DNA from: Hymenoscyphus infarciens
Lineage: Eukaryota; Ascomycota; Leotiomycetes; Helotiales; Helotiaceae
Length of the DNA stretch: 64,000 nucleotides
Direction: 5' to 3'
Assembly (NCBI GenBank): GCA_001414345.1
Contig: LLCB01000081.1
Location: 62,001 to 126,000, forward strand
The position numbers and the translations under genes are program-made. The notes under the pieces are model-generated. The model saw only the letters and a list, made by a program, of their open reading frames with translations. It had not been told where the DNA came from and searched no databases. Positions 11,151 through 24,782 of the stretch are shown one piece after another; within the stretch, counting starts at the first letter, position 1; each line of letters begins with the position of its first letter.

Positions 11151-11975
11151 AAAATAAATATATGCTAGATCAGAGTCCAGCTATGCCACCAGAAATGAAT
11201 GAGGCTGAGCTGGTTGGCGCTAAACAAGCGGCGCTTAAGTTATAAGTGGACCCCTTTGTATCAATCAGTCAACCTCACGACGGGATGTCGGGTTTCTTCC
11301 AAGCATCAAAATCATTTGATAATCACGTCGAAAACGGCCCATTTGCTACGTGGTGAAGACTCTATCGGGTTGTCATGAGAGGGTCGCTCCTTCCTTCCCA
11401 AGCTGACGGGAACTTCTAAATTTTGGGACGAGTGGATCACGTACTAGGTAGGGCATACCAATCTATGTATATAGCATGACTTCAAGAACGGCAACTGCAG
11501 TCGGTATAAACTCCCTTGGATTGAACTCTGAAGGCAGGCAACTACTTGCAGGCCAAACTTCTTTTCTCTGGTACCTTTTTCCTTTGTTATCACCTTGAGC
11601 TTTCGGACTGTCTTATCCGTTGCGAGAACATCCGGGGTTTGACATCACAGCAAGGGCCATTTTTCTTCAGAAGACCTAGCAGTTGCGGTTCCCCAGATTC
11701 ATTGCACTTAGCATGCTGTGTCAATGTAATGCCCTGGTTCGCCAATGTTTTGCTACACGTCTTTGCACAATGCACATCTACCCCAACTTGCGTTATCTGT
11801 GTACAAGAGATGGTGTCTCTTGTATGGGGATAATTATAAGTTCATGCTTGAGAGGTTGAGAGTAAGTATTGGCAGTGATGATAGACCAGAATCAGAACAT
11901 TTAGTCATTGCACTTCACCACCCTTCTCTTTCTTATTTTGCCAAATATCCTTAGGCATTCATATCTATTTTCTGG

Positions 11976-12035
11976 GAAGGTTTAGGAGAATTGAGAAATT
12001 CAGTTTTTAATTCTTCTAACCCCTCTCGGATTTTG
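11976..12035. repeat. Short dispersed hairpin, copy 2
   Basis: The left arm GAAGGTTTAGGAGAATTGAG and right arm TTAATTCTTCTAACCCCTC are inverted relative to each other and closely match the copy at 8697. No coding frame is involved. Confidence 0.55.
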
Positions 12036-15000
12036 TTTATTTCGAACAGCAAGTTAGAAGGGTGCCGGAGAGCAATGACTGATTCTCTTACAACGCAAAG
12101 CATTGGCCTTTTCTTCTGTGTTGGTCGGAAGGGCATTTTCGTTTCTGCTCTGGGACGTCTTCCCGACTTCCTTTTATGAAGTCAGAATACCGGAGCTTTA
12201 GACCAGTAACATGTCTTTGTTTAATCGGAAACGAAACTTCAATGCCTCTTTTAAAAACCATTTCCGGGAAAGCCCCAAAGCTCAAAGGCTCTGATTTGTT
12301 CAACTTGCGATCAAGTGTTCTGGTTGGAGACAAGGATTGACCAGGAATTCAAGTTGTTAGAGTTGGAGTTGGACTTCGAAGCTCGGAGGCTAGTTTAATT
12401 GTGGGCTGTGGAGCTGAGTCAAGTCCCATGGGAGCGGGTGATAAAGAGGTTTGGGTAGACCCTCATTTATGCACTATGTTGAAAGTTATATCTTCTATTC
12501 ATTTTTTCTCTCTTGATATGCTCTTGGGGCGAGGAAGATCACTATCCAGGCCTCGGAGAATGGAAAGAATTCCGGGATATTTGAGAGCTTACACCTTTTA
12601 ATCTGGATATCTAAATTTTGATGTTGAGATGGATTTGGAGAGCAAAATCATTGTGTCTGGGATTGAGGGACGAGATGGGTCAACCAGCGTTCGGCAATTG
12701 GAACGTGCTCTAGTGGGCTGGAACCTCTACGTGGGAGCCTATCTGATCTATACAAAACCGACGAATAAACACCTGCGGGCACTTGTTTTGGATTTTTCGG
12801 GCTGTTGTGGATGTCACGTGATAGCGCAATCCTCGATTCCCCCCTCAGAAATATTCTATTTCCATTTCGCTTCGGAGATATCATTTTGCTCTGAATCAAT
12901 AAAGTAATACATTTTCTTCTTAATCTTAAATGTTCTTTGCAATTAGTAGATTACCTACCAACAGAGTAGTTCTAGACATTATACGTATCCTCAGCAATTT
13001 CTCGAGTGGTTCTCTATTGACTTTAGTGCTAGGGATCCTAGACATGAGTAGCTTACGTGAAAAGGAGTTACTTGTTAGCAAATTTTCGATTCTACGCTTT
13101 AAATCAGGTTGTACAGTTTACCCAGCCCAAATTACCTTGCCAGATACCTTCATCCGTGAGCATATTCACAATCTTGGTTCCGACTACCTATAAAACAAAT
13201 CATTGGGGGCGGAAATCTAAACGTTTAGGATTTTCTGCGACAAAATAGCGATCGACAAAGTAAGGTAATCTGACAAAAGGCGCTAGTTCAGATGGAAAAA
13301 GTTTAAAATAAGGCAGAGAACGTACACTTAAAGGCAGTAAATGTTTTGTAGTTCGTGTTAGGGCTTATACGTCGGAGGTTCGTTGGAAGACTGCCTTTCT
13401 CTTCCAAAAGCGAACGCGGGAGTGTGGCATGCCTGAGAAGGTAGAGACCGACGATTGCCGGGTATAGGGAGTGATAATCGTGCTTATAAGACCAAAGTGC
13501 CAATCCCAAGCGAGGCACTTCAGTTAACATGATCTAATCTACGAGAACCACGTGAGCGATTTCGCTAGAAGTGCTATCATCGACAGCCCTTTTTCACTCC
13601 AATCACCTCGGTCTTGCCACAAGGCCAATTCACCAACATTGAAATATTTCGCACTTTCTGATTTCTCGGGCCAAGAATAGGATAATTTGGGCATGAGAGG
13701 GCTAGAATTCAGATTCAATGTACTCATTCTTGACTTATTTAAGAATATTTGGAGATGACCTGTGGAGTAACTCTATATTAAGTCAGGTTTTGTGTGAGAA
13801 GGTAGGCCATGATTTGGCTACGAAATACTATAAAGAACAAGTGGGACAGGTGAGTCGTTTATCCGAAGAGGTTAGAATAATCGAGATGTGGCATCTTAGT
13901 AATTTTGAGTGATTTTGAGATGATTAGATTGGATGTTCAAAGAGTTTGGTATAATTGATACTCGCACCGTCTGGTTTTCTAAGTCAAGCGGCCAAAAATT
14001 CTCAGCTACTCGCTTGTTGCACATCGTTTAAAAGCTCTCTCCCAAAAATGGGGGGAAACGAGGATTATTGTTAAGTGTACGATGAGCTACGAGTCAATTA
14101 CTTGTGATTGGACAGCTTGCAAGGAATATTTAATATTGAAAACAATCTAGGTTCAAGGGTTATCACACCTCCTTGCGAGCTTGTTATCGTGCCTGAAACA
14201 CTTTCACGACTTGCAGCGGCTCTCTCGAATCAGGAACAAGAATCACCTGAATTTGCTTTCCAATTAGCTTATTTCTCCTATGAGAAAGTACCAGCACCGT
14301 ACAATGTGACTGTTACAATTACAAGGAGTTCTGTTGGAGGGATAAAGAGGAGCACACTTGCCGACGAAGTGCCACCGTGCTTGAGGTGGCTCAAACGGAG
14401 TATATCCAGATCTAATTTAGTGGGAAAGTATTACTTCACTACCGAGAATAAAGTCACTTATCAACCATCACCGGCAGTCCACTACTAGATTGAATTAGGA
14501 TATTGAAAAAAGCATGGCTTTTACGAGAAGGTACCACATTTAACAATCTAAACGAAGGTATTATGTTCAAAACCAGTATTATACTCGACAGGATAAATGA
14601 AGTCTCTGAATAGCCCTGATATCCACCGATTTTTTGAAAGCCAAAAAGAGACACGAAGCTCCAGAGTAGCTGTAACTTTTGGTTAGATTTTATTGTTTAA
14701 AAGAGAAATAACATTCAAGATTAATCATAGTTCATCGGTTGTGTAATTCCGTAGTAATGTTTCTTGTATATACTACTCTAACAAGCCAGATGAATTATTC
14801 TGAAAGCTTGACGTCAAATATGTTGTTTTTGTTGTTTGGTTGCTTTAACTAGGAACGAGCTAAGCGAGGAATGCAGCATAAAATGTTTGATGGTTATTCC
14901 CCACGTATTCTAGCGCCTCATTTACCACCTGACCCAAGATGTCTTGTGAGAAGTGTTCATCAAACTCAACAATTGAGGCTTGTCTTAAAATCTGCTACCA

Positions 15001-16999
15001 AATCTCGCACACGGATTTTGAAGACAGTCCCGGCCAACAACCATCAACCTATGCTTATGCACGATTTTGGCTTCAAGTTGCCTCCCACTGGAAATATGGT
15101 GACCAATTATCTACCACCTGCAGTCTCAGTCTCGAGTTATAGCCACTCTTAGCATCACTAGTAGGATCCACCGATTCCTAGGGTTTCCATATGCCGGAAG
15201 GAAAGCCTGTTGAGCGCTAGAGTCCTTCCTAGAACATCTAGAAGGTTGCGCGTAAGGCTTCTGCATCTATCTCTCTCAACTTTGAGGCTTCTCTGTTGAG
15301 TCCGGCTTTCTTCGCATCTGAAGTTGGTGGGACGGCCGGTTGTTTCCTCTTTGTTTGAACGTCTACCTTGTATGGTAATTAATTAAGCTTCAGATGTATA
15401 GACGAATTGAGTTTCTCGCTTATCCGAAGGTGTGAGGTTGGATTCAAAAATTTGCGGCTCGAAAATTACGGTTTCTTCGCTAGAGAATTTGAGATTGGGG
15501 GGAGGATACTTAAGCCTCGCTCGAGTTTCCGGGTTTTTGGAAGAAAGAGTGTGTTGATTAGGATTTCTGATAGGTAGGCGTCTCAAATCAGAACACCAAA
15601 AGGGGACGACAAATGGCGTAAAATTCTAGGTTCCACCAGGTATTCTCGGCGGTTTATTTTCATCTATCCGACTCACTTTGAGTGCTATACAAAGACGACG
15701 ACTTACTTTACTAGAATCGATGTCGTTCTATACAAAAGTTCGTGTGTGAAGCCGTTATCCTATGGAAACATTGGGGGTGACTTGGGAGATAGATTGGCAT
15801 TCGCAAAAACTAGCTCGTGATCTAGGGCGTTCCTCCTTTTTTCAGGTGCTTGGCCTGGCCGAGTATATAGTAGCATATAGCATTGCCGTATTCATATTCA
15901 TCTCTAAATGAAGACTTGAAATAAATGTATAGTAAAATATCGTCAGTCAAGGCAGGGGTTCGACTAGGTCTCAGTGTCCTCGTACAGGCCATAAACAAAA
16001 ACCAATGGTCATGTGATATTTAAAAAACCAGGTAACACACTTGGCACATTAGGTAACATTCCCAGCTACTTTTGAAACTCTCAAAGACTTAATCGCCCGC
16101 CGTAGATGGGCTTACGAGTGGACGAGGGGTTAGAGTCAAGGGGTTCAATCTCTGACCCCCCCTAGAAAGCTGGAACTGCGTCTTCGTAAGAGGCTTCTGG
16201 GGAATCCCGAAGAACAGGACGAGAATTGAGATTAGTAAACTTGCCTTGAGCTTCCACTTTAGCTACAAAAGCTATAAAGCATGACCCTCGCCAATTCCGC
16301 ATCTAAGAACCCAGGTTTAAGCTCAAATAGAAGCTGGAGTTCTTTCGAGATTTGTTCGAGGTCGAGGAATCATCTTCCTGGTGGGGTCTCTTCTGCCGGC
16401 ATTTTTTAATTCCTGTAAGTTGAATTTCTGAAGAAAAGAAGAAGTGACCGAGGTATGTGTAGGTTAGCGAAACCGCGGGCTAGTCTACCGCGATAACATC
16501 TTAACTATCCACACTGCAACTCTAACAAACACTTGCGGGGTGAATCTCCATACACCTACAGAATACCGCTAGACCTGCAGGGTGTGGAATTTTCTATATA
16601 CCTCCGTGCCTACCAACGATTTCCAATTTCATTGGCAAGAGATAGAACATTTTTACGACGAAATATATCTTTATCACAAATGTCATCTCTATAAGATCCC
16701 AGATATTTCCTTGTCCCCACTTTATTTCGAGTATAGTAATCTCTTGAGTATCTTTCAGGTACATATCTCTTCTAGAGTTCCTGTGTCTCTTTGGAGATAG
16801 TGGGTAATTCTAAGACTTCATTCCTCTACTCCACAACAACAACGCTGTAATAATTTTCCAAAAGAGGAAACTATAGACAGCCATCTAGAAACTATTAGAC
16901 TCTTAAATTCGAGTTTTTTGAGGTGGGGTTTGAGTTAGCCATGGCGTTCACAATCTAGGTTTACCCATTTTTTCTAATGAAAAGATAAGCTACTTATAA

Positions 17000-17004
17000 C
17001 TTTG
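17000..17004. repeat. Target-site duplication, left copy
   Basis: CTTTG directly precedes the left LTR, and the same five bases directly follow the right LTR at 24783-24787. Five base pairs is the usual duplication for Ty1/copia integration. Confidence 0.75.
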
Positions 17005-17179
17005 TATGGCGATTACAGAAGCTATATCGAGAGCATGGAATAAGCAAAGTGAAGTTAAAGTAGATGCTTGATTCCTTAAACTATAGGAGAGAGTATGAGG
17101 CTTTAAATACTATACTCCTTGCTTAAAAGGTAGGGATTATTAGGTGATCCTTTGTCTAATCTACCTTTATTCTATAATA
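17005..17179 (-). repeat. LTR (element 3' end), 175 bp
   Basis: Aligns without gaps to 24608-24782. About 26 positions differ and every difference I can see is a transition. The outer end reads TATGGCG, consistent with an original TG start mutated to TA by RIP. Confidence 0.85.
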
Positions 17180-17309
17180 TATCTCTTAAATGACCTTTCC
17201 TAATTAGGAAAGCGTTATTTACTATATACACGGATTTAATAACCTAAACTCTTTCTTTTCTTTTTATAACTTCCTTAAAACTCTCTTACTACTACTAGAC
17301 TACTACGGT

Positions 17310-18833
17310 ATACGTTGCCTAATAAAAGACTATAGTATAAAGCTTATATTTACCTTTTCTAGGCTCTTATATTAACTAAAATAGCCTCTCTCCTAGATCT
17401 CTTATCTTTTAGATAGTAAGACCTCTATAAGTAATAACCCTATACTTATTTATAAATATTATAAAGCTAAAGTTTACAAAGATAATAAGGAAAGCGTTAA
17501 ATATATAATTAATAGATTAGAACTTAGGTATTATTCTTTTAAGTATGTTAATCTTTATTCTATACTTTAGCTAACTATATAAGAATATTAAATATTAAAT
17601 CTCTTATATATTTCCTCTTTTAGTCTAGTTATACCTTAGAGTAGTATACTTAGTAGATTTTATACTATTAACGTCTCTAAGAATAAGCTAGAGAAGTTAG
17701 TAGTTATAAGCTTTAATTAATTTTAAGCCTTTAAAGACGGTCCTAAACTTGAAAAACTTCTTAAGGAGCTTCTAGCTATTAATACTAGGCTTTTGAACGA
17801 ACTTCCTAATAACGACGTCGAGTACTTAACTATTAGTAGTAAGGGCTTACTTATAACGCCTTCTATTAAGAAAGCTTATTATAATATTTCGAATTTTTAA
17901 GAAGCTTCTTATAAGAGCTACGTTGCTTTTATAGTAGCTAGTAAATTAACTAGTTATTATTATAATATAGAATCTAAAAAAGTTATATGTTATTTTAACT
18001 ATACTATTAGATACTCTTATAAAGTGTTATTAAGTATCTATCTCTCTTTTATAATTACCTTAACTAAAAATCTTAAGAAATATTAGACTAATATTAGTAA
18101 TAAAGTTTATATAGAGCTTTATTTAGTTAGTCTTCTACTTCTTATTTCATTTTCTTAGCTAATTTTATAGGTTTAGGAGTAGGAGAAGTTACGTAGTACA
18201 ATCTATATAGGTCTTAAATAGGGTTTTAGAAGCTCTTAGTTATCTTTGGTTCTAAACTATACTTATTACTATAAGGAGCCTAACAGTTTTTAAGGTCTTA
18301 CTTCTAATAACGAGCTAGATAGTAATACTCTTAAGATTTTAAAGTATAGTAACTATGTTCTTAAGAGTACTTCTTTTATAGCTTCTACTTTAAATAGTAC
18401 TTTACTTATAGGAGCTAATACTTATAGTTAAACTAAGAGCCTAAGTACTCCTTATAAGAGTTTTATTATTCGTAGTAAAGATAATACCTCCTCTTTTAAG
18501 TAGTGAAAGTCTACTTAAAAGCTTTTAAAGGTTCTTTTAAAAAGCTATTTTAAAAAATCTATTCTAAAGTCTATTTTAAGAAAGACTGTTTTAAAAAAAA
18601 CTATACCTATGAAGTTAGTTTCTAAGAAGTTGTCTTTTAAGAAGCTTACTAATAACTATTCTAAGTGTTCTTTAAAAGGCTATAAGTGTAAGAAGGATGT
18701 TTCTAAGAGTAAGGAGTTTAAAGATAACAATAGCAATGATAAGTCTAATAGTATTAATCTTAGTAATACTCTTAATAAAATAGGTATAGTACTTACTACT
18801 TTTAGTAAAACTATTTCTAAGTATTAAAAGAAG
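17310..18833 (+). pseudogene. Unidentified reading frame antisense to the copia genes
   Basis: One plus-strand frame stays coherent for about 500 codons from near 17310 to 18833. It is interrupted by roughly 20 stops, essentially all TAG or TAA, as expected if TGG, CAA and CAG codons were hit by RIP. Parts keep normal-looking codon use, for example LKELLAINTRLLNELPNN around 17777. The last intact piece (18609-18827, 72 codons) is Lys/Ser/Asn-rich and begins MKLVSKKLSFKKL. I do not recognise the protein. It lies between the copia RNase H and the distal LTR, on the opposite strand. It could be an accessory antisense gene of the element, captured host sequence or an older element interrupted by it. 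Confidence 0.5.
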
Positions 18834-19199
18834 CACTATTAGTTAGTTAGTATACTTTACGTTTACGTAGTAGTAGTTAGTTCTTTTAAGACTTTATATT
18901 TATATTTAGTAGTACTTCTTAGAAGGGTCTTATAGTACTTAATTATTAAGTATATAATAATTAAATAAATAAATAAAATCTAAAATAAGCTTATAATACT
19001 CCTTAAATAATTATAATATAAAAAAGGATAAAACTTCTTAAAAATATATAAGTAAAATAATAAAGTAAAGTATAATAATATATAAAAAATAATAGAGAGT
19101 GTTATTTACTATTCTAAAAGAGTGTTTTTAACCTAAAAATATAGTTTTAACTTAAAATTTAGTATACTTTCACCTCTTAAGAGAGTGTTTTACTAAGTA

Positions 19200-22100
19200 A
19201 ATAAGCGTTCTAGAGATTGAGTAAAGCTTTAAAATGTTTAAATTTTTACTTAGATAAGTTTTTTATAAGTCTATCTACTAATATATTATTTATTAGTAAA
19301 TAAGTAACTTAGAAAGATCTCTTCTAGTACTCTTAATAAAGCTATATATTCTAGATATCTATATATTAAAGCTTTATAGATATTCTCTTATTTTCTCTAG
19401 TAATTAATTAGATAGTTTATTAATTATTATAGAATATATTCTACATCTTATCTAAATCGAGCTATAGTTTTTTAAAGAGATGCTTTAACGTTATTATTTC
19501 TATACCTAGTTGTTTTACTCTTAAGAGCTTAGCTTCTATTATTAATATTATAATTATATCTTATTATAAAGCTCTTTAAGCTATAAGTCTATTAAATAAT
19601 AATATTATATATCTATTAGAAGATCTTTAAGTTTCTAGATTATTAGTATATAATATGTCTAAGGCAAGTACTAGTTATATACCTCTAAGCTCTCCTTTAT
19701 ATATAATTCCTAAAAACCTTATCTTAAATAAGTATTAAATATACTAATCTATTATAGCTATATATTTATTATTTAGGTTAGTTAGAAAGTATAAAAGCTA
19801 GAAAGTAGTAAATGTAATATCTAGTTATATTATAATTACTATATAGAGTACTAAACCTACCTTCTTTTAATAGAACTTTATAAATATAGGTTTTACTATT
19901 TCTTAATTCTTTTTTAGTTTATATATTAGAAGTAGTATACTTAAGTAATCTCTATTAATAAGCTTAAATTGTTTAGTAACTTGTTTAATATATATATTAT
20001 AAGAGAGCTATGTCTTTTTCTATACTCTATCCTTATAGACTTTTACTTTAAGATACTATTTTATATTACTAAGTAAGTATAGTTTATATAAAAGCTTTAG
20101 TTTATTTATTATAACTCTTACTAGAGATTTATTATCTTAATAGTATATTATTTATATATTATTTATATAAAAGATTATAAAAACCTTTCTTAAGAGATCT
20201 ATATAAATATAAGGCTCTTTTAGATAGGGTATTAAGCTATATTCTTAAAGAGTAGTTATAAAGTATTTAAACTATAGAGTAAGAGAATCTCTTAACTTAT
20301 AAAGTACTTTATCTAATTTAATATATAGTCTCTCTTATTAATATCTATTTAGAAGTTAGTAAGCTATTAGAGGAGCTCTTATATCCCTTTCTATATTAAC
20401 GAATATATTTATAATATTATATTACTTAATCTTTAAGTTAAATCTAGTAGCTATTATTATAGCTATTTAGAATAATCTTATTATAAGCGTAGTAGTATAT
20501 ATTAAAAAGATAGTATCTTCTTATTAGAGATTACTCTTAACTACGAGCTAGGCTTAGCATTAAATTAGATAGTTTATAAAGTTATATTTATATATAAATA
20601 CTTATTTTAGAGGTAATAGTTTTATTTTAGCGTTCTATCTTTTAATTATATACTAGTATTTCCTTTTCTCTAGGTTCTTAATTTTAAGCTTTAAATTGTC
20701 TTTAAAGTACTTACTAAGTAGATAGTTTATAAGTTCTCTCTATGATTTTAGCTCTTTTAGTAGTTTTAACTAATAAAGGTACAAGTATCTAGGCTTTAGA
20801 AGCGTTTCTTCCTCTATTATTACTACTATAATAATATAGTAGATATCTTATAAGTCCTTCTTATTTAATACTATACTCTCTAATAAAGGCTAAAAAGTAC
20901 TAAAGAAATAATTTAAATATTCTAGAACAGCCTATTAAGGCTCTATTCTAATTAATATAGCTAGTAGAGTAAAGATTATTATATTCTTAGTATCCTTCTC
21001 TTTAAGTTAACCTCTCTTACTCTTTCTTAATATAGGTAGATATACTTTCTTTATATACTCTTACTTTATTTTAAGCTTCTTTAGGTTTTCGCTTTCTATA
21101 TTTATTATTCTCTACTCCTTAGTTAACTTTATATTAGAAGTTTCTAGAACTAGTATATTAGGAGTTCTTTCTTATATACTACTTTATTATTAGAAGGGCT
21201 TACTCTCTCTGTTTTATTAGGAGATTCCCTTTAATATTCTATTACTTATCTTAATTAGTAGACTACTTAGGCCTTTTATACTTTTAGTATTATTTTATAG
21301 TTAGGAGAATCTTATAAGCGCTTATTAAGAGAGTCTTATAGTTTATTAGGAGATTCCTATATTTTACTTGTTTTAAGAGCTTATAACCTGTCTTAGTATA
21401 CTTTTAGGTTTAGGTGTTACTCTAAGTAATAGAAGTCTAAACCTAGAAGAGATTATATCTCCCTTTTCTAGCCTTACTCTTAAGTTCTAGCTAATTAAAG
21501 CTTTACTTAGTATATTAGTAGCTTTAGATAAGATATCCCTTACTAGTTAAGCTCCTAGTTTTGGTTTTCCTACGCTCTCTGTTTTATATATACTAATACT
21601 TTTAAGTAGAGCTTTAGTATCTTATTACTCTTACTTAACTATATACTATATTACTATATAAGTAATTGTAATAGGTTATTATTCTACTTTTTTATATTCT
21701 AGTATATAAAAGATTTCTTTATTAAATATAATATTCTAAGTTATAATAACTTAATTAAGTTATAGAACCTAGATATAGTAGATATTTAATAAGATATACT
21801 TAACTAAATAACTTATATAAGCTCTGGAATTAACTTTAAAGGCTCTCTTCTTAACTTCTTACTCTCTCTCCTTTTTTAGTAGATAAGCTCTAGATCTATA
21901 AACGTAGATTCTATTCTAATCTAGTCTAAGGTCTTTTATTACTAAGTTCTTAAACTTTAGATTATACTAGTAGAAATAATTATTAAACTATAATAAGAGT
22001 ACCTTATTTAGTATTTTAAACTTATTTCTTTAGTTAAGACTTATGTTATAGAGCTAGATTCTAGCTATAGTTGACTTAGTCTAAAAACGTTATAGTAAGT

Positions 22101-22700
22101 TAGTAGTAGATAATATTTTAATTAAGTATATAATTACTTCTTATCTTACTCTCTCTACCTCTCTATTTAGCTTATAAGTGTAAGTTGGTATAAGCTCTAG
22201 GTCTATTCTAATTTTAGTAGCTTATAAAGTATATTCTAAGGCGCTATACTATAAGATTACTAATTTATTATTATTATACTTAAGCTTATAAATTAAAAGA
22301 CTATATTATTGTCTAACCTATCTTTTAAAGTTCTTAAGCTTTTTAAACACTGTTTCTCTTCTCTTATTTATTATTATAAATCTAAAGAGCTTTCTACTAT
22401 ACTCCTCTTTTATTAGGAAGAGCTATTTAGCTCTATTATATCTAGTTAAGAAGTTAAATAGATCCTATAAGTACTGTTAGAATAGTTATATACTCCTATT
22501 CTTAGAGATATGTCTTAAAACTATATTCTAAGTATAAGTAATAGTATAGTATAAGTACTTTACTTATTTAATACTTATAATTTTTATATTCCTTACTAAC
22601 TAGACTAGAGCTTTAAGAGCTTCCTATTCTAGATGTCTTAATCTTCTATACTAAATTTCTACTAAATTACTTCTTAGTCTAGTATAGTCTCTTATCTTCT
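19200..22700 (-). pseudogene. Copia pol (integrase, reverse transcriptase, RNase H), decayed
   Basis: Minus-strand frames with RIP-type stops. At about 22605-22650 lies RLRHLE*EALKALV, the GAG-pre-integrase 'LGHLS' region. At about 20190-20330 are LYIKLDKVLYKLRDS and a following SLIPYLKEP, typical of the copia RT thumb approach. At 20155-20169 is FYINNI, the catalytic YVDD box with both Asp codons read as Asn. Next comes YLKVKVYKDRV, then at about 19750-19880 VLYIVIII with a LDITF core, matching the 'TRPDIAYA' start of RNase H. Boundaries are approximate. The enzyme would reverse-transcribe and integrate the element; the copy is inactive. Confidence 0.85.
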
Positions 22701-23299
22701 TATAGAAACGTTTGTTAATCTTTTTAGAGAGTATTAAGTATATTAAAGTAAACATAGCTTAGGGGTTTTAGAGCTTAGTATAGTTATTAATAGGGTTATA
22801 TTTAAATAAGACTAAGTTTATTATATAAATTAAAGATTTAATAACTATACTATTCTCTATAAGCCTAAAGCGTAGTAAATAGTTATATCTATTATACTAT
22901 ACTCTAGATTCTTTAATATATACTTCTAAGATAATATTAAAATAAAAACCCTTAATTATAGCGATATTAGTAAGCGTTAGATCTATAGAGTTACTTCCTC
23001 CCTTATCTTTAAGAACGTTCTTTATAACCCTTATTCCTGTTCTACTAATTAAAATACTAGTTATTCTTAATTCTACTATATTATTAGAGCGCCTAAAAGT
23101 TCCTAGGATAAGTATATCCTTACTATTAATAAGATAGACTACTCTATAGTTATTAAAGAGTATTAAATCTATAAGAGGGTATCTAGTATATTCGGCTAAG
23201 AAAGCGTAGATTCTCTATTTTAAGGCTTAGTTTATTCTTTCTAGATTAGTTAGAAGCTCTAGAGATAAGATTATAGTACTTATATTCTTAATAAGGTAT

Positions 23300-24540
23300 T
23301 TTAATAACCTTTAAGTAGAGCTTATAGATCCCTTTCTAAACTTAGATTATATTATAAGGAACTTTTCAATTAGTTTCTTTTAAAGGTCTGTTTAGAAAGG
23401 GGCTTTTAAGTACTATATAATCTCTTTTAACTTCTTATTATTTAGGGGATTATTAAGAGTAGGATTATACTTTCTAGTAAGTATAAATTCTAAGGTTTAG
23501 TAGTTAATAGGTTTCTAAAAGTGTCCTTGACTAGTCTTATATAGATATTTCTTATTATTAGAACCCTTGTTTTAAGCTCTATTCTTAGAATTAGATAGGT
23601 TATTACTTCTACTTCTAAGGACAGAAAACATTTTACTAACCTTCTTACTAGTCTTTAATATAAGGTGTTTATATAGGATCCTTAAAAACATTTTAGTAAG
23701 ATTATTAAGTAATATAACTCCTTTTCTAAGCTCTATGTTGTTAATTAACTATATCTTTTAACTTATTACTTAGGTAAGAGTAATTTAGTAAACTATATTT
23801 AAGAAGTCCTTTACTATAAGTAGACTCTTAATCTTTAAGAGTTGAAAATTTTTTACTTAGTTATAGTAGTATTTCTAGTTAGAGAACTAGTAATTAAGGT
23901 TTATAGACCTTAATTTAGTTTAAGTAAGTATATTCTAGTATTTTATATATACTATATCTTCTATGCTTTCTAATATTAGTACTAAGTTGCTTTTAAGCTT
24001 TCGAATTAGGTCTTAGAAAGCGAATTTCCTAGTATGCCTAAGTAAGGATTAAGCTTCTAAGAGTATAGACTTGTCTATAGTACTCTCTACCTAGGAGCTA
24101 ACTTTATATATCTTACCTTATATAGTATAAAGCTTATTAATTTTAAAAGCGTATCTTTTAACATCGTCTCTAAAGTCCTCTTTAACGTTGTTAGCTAATA
24201 CTAGGAGAGGTGGTTCTAGTAGATTTCTTCTAATACGTTAAGCTACTAAGAGTATATCCTAGGCTTTATTTACTATAAGCTAGGCTTCTTTAAGTCTAAT
24301 ATTCTTATTGAGTATAGCCTATTTAATCGTGGGATAGGGTCTTTTAAGCTCGTCGACGTTCTTGATATTAAAGCTATTTAGATTAAAGTATTCCTAGACT
24401 CTTTCTTAGTAGGTAATATAAAAGAAGTGGTTATACTATGTAGGCTATAAGTTTTAGTTAGTAAGGAGGACCTTTTTAGTTAAGAGTAAGCTTACTATTA
24501 TAAAAGCAGTGCTCTTAAGAAGAAGATAAGAATAGATAAA
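23300..24540 (-). pseudogene. Copia gag, decayed
   Basis: A minus-strand frame beginning after the putative primer-binding region reads NVDELKRPYPTIK, then LANNVKEDFRDDVKRYAFKI, with in-frame TAG/TAA where Trp or Gln would be expected. Spacing from the LTR and position upstream of the GAG-pre-integrase region support gag. A candidate zinc-knuckle remnant (YKTSQGHF near 23530) lacks its cysteines. The product would have formed the virus-like particle; none can be made from this copy. Confidence 0.6.
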
Positions 24541-24607
24541 AAGAAGATAAAGCTAATATAACTAATATAGTAGAAGTAGTATCTTATCTACTGACCGGGC
24601 TTATAAC

Positions 24608-24782
24608 TATAGCGATTATAGAAGCTATATCGAGAGTATAGAATAAGTAAAGTAAAGTTAAAGTAGATGCTTGATTCTTTAAACTATAGAGGAGAGCATA
24701 AGGCTTTAAATACTATGCTCCTCGCTTAAAAGGTGGGGATCATCAGGTAATCCTTTGTCTGACCCACCTTTGTCCCGTGACA
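24608..24782 (-). repeat. LTR (element 5' end), 175 bp
   Basis: Partner of 17005-17179. It ends ...CCCGTGACA, keeping the canonical CA terminus. Its last 60 bp keep many C/G positions that are T/A in the other LTR, so the outer edge escaped much of the RIP. Confidence 0.85.

Larger units (their letters stand above)
10801..16999. other. Gene desert between the NCBP3-like gene and the retrotransposon
   Basis: About 6 kb without a gene I can support. 10801-11150 is the upstream region of the NCBP3-like gene and includes a purine tract. A 126-codon frame at 14108-14488 lacks any ATG, contains no known domain and may be a relic. Other frames are under 100 codons. A+T content rises toward the retrotransposon. 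A single unit resembling the 25.6-26.1 kb tandem repeat (TTTATTTCGAGTATAGTAAT) occurs near 16722, so the element appears to have inserted inside older repeat DNA. Confidence 0.4.
17005..24782 (-). mobile_element. Ty1/copia LTR retrotransposon, complete ends, RIP-mutated
   Basis: A 7.8-kb element bounded by two 175-bp direct LTRs and flanked by CTTTG duplications. The interior is strongly AT-rich and nearly all CA/TG dinucleotides are lost, the pattern left by repeat-induced point mutation. On the minus strand the order is gag, GAG-pre-integrase/integrase, reverse transcriptase, RNase H, which is the copia order. The element therefore reads from 24782 down to 17005. A purine-rich AAGAGATA next to the left LTR, read on the minus strand, suits a polypurine tract. 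It is longer than a typical 5-5.5 kb copia element; about 2 kb between RNase H and the distal LTR holds an antisense frame. No intact gene remains, so it cannot move by itself. Confidence 0.9.

Noticed and set aside
16082..16170. Possible tRNA (GGTTCAATCTC resembling a B box)
   Set aside because: No matching A box and no cloverleaf could be folded around it.
23515..23560. CCHC zinc knuckle in copia gag
   Set aside because: The surviving residues (YKTSQGHF) keep the His but not the cysteines in correct spacing; RIP could explain part but not all of it.
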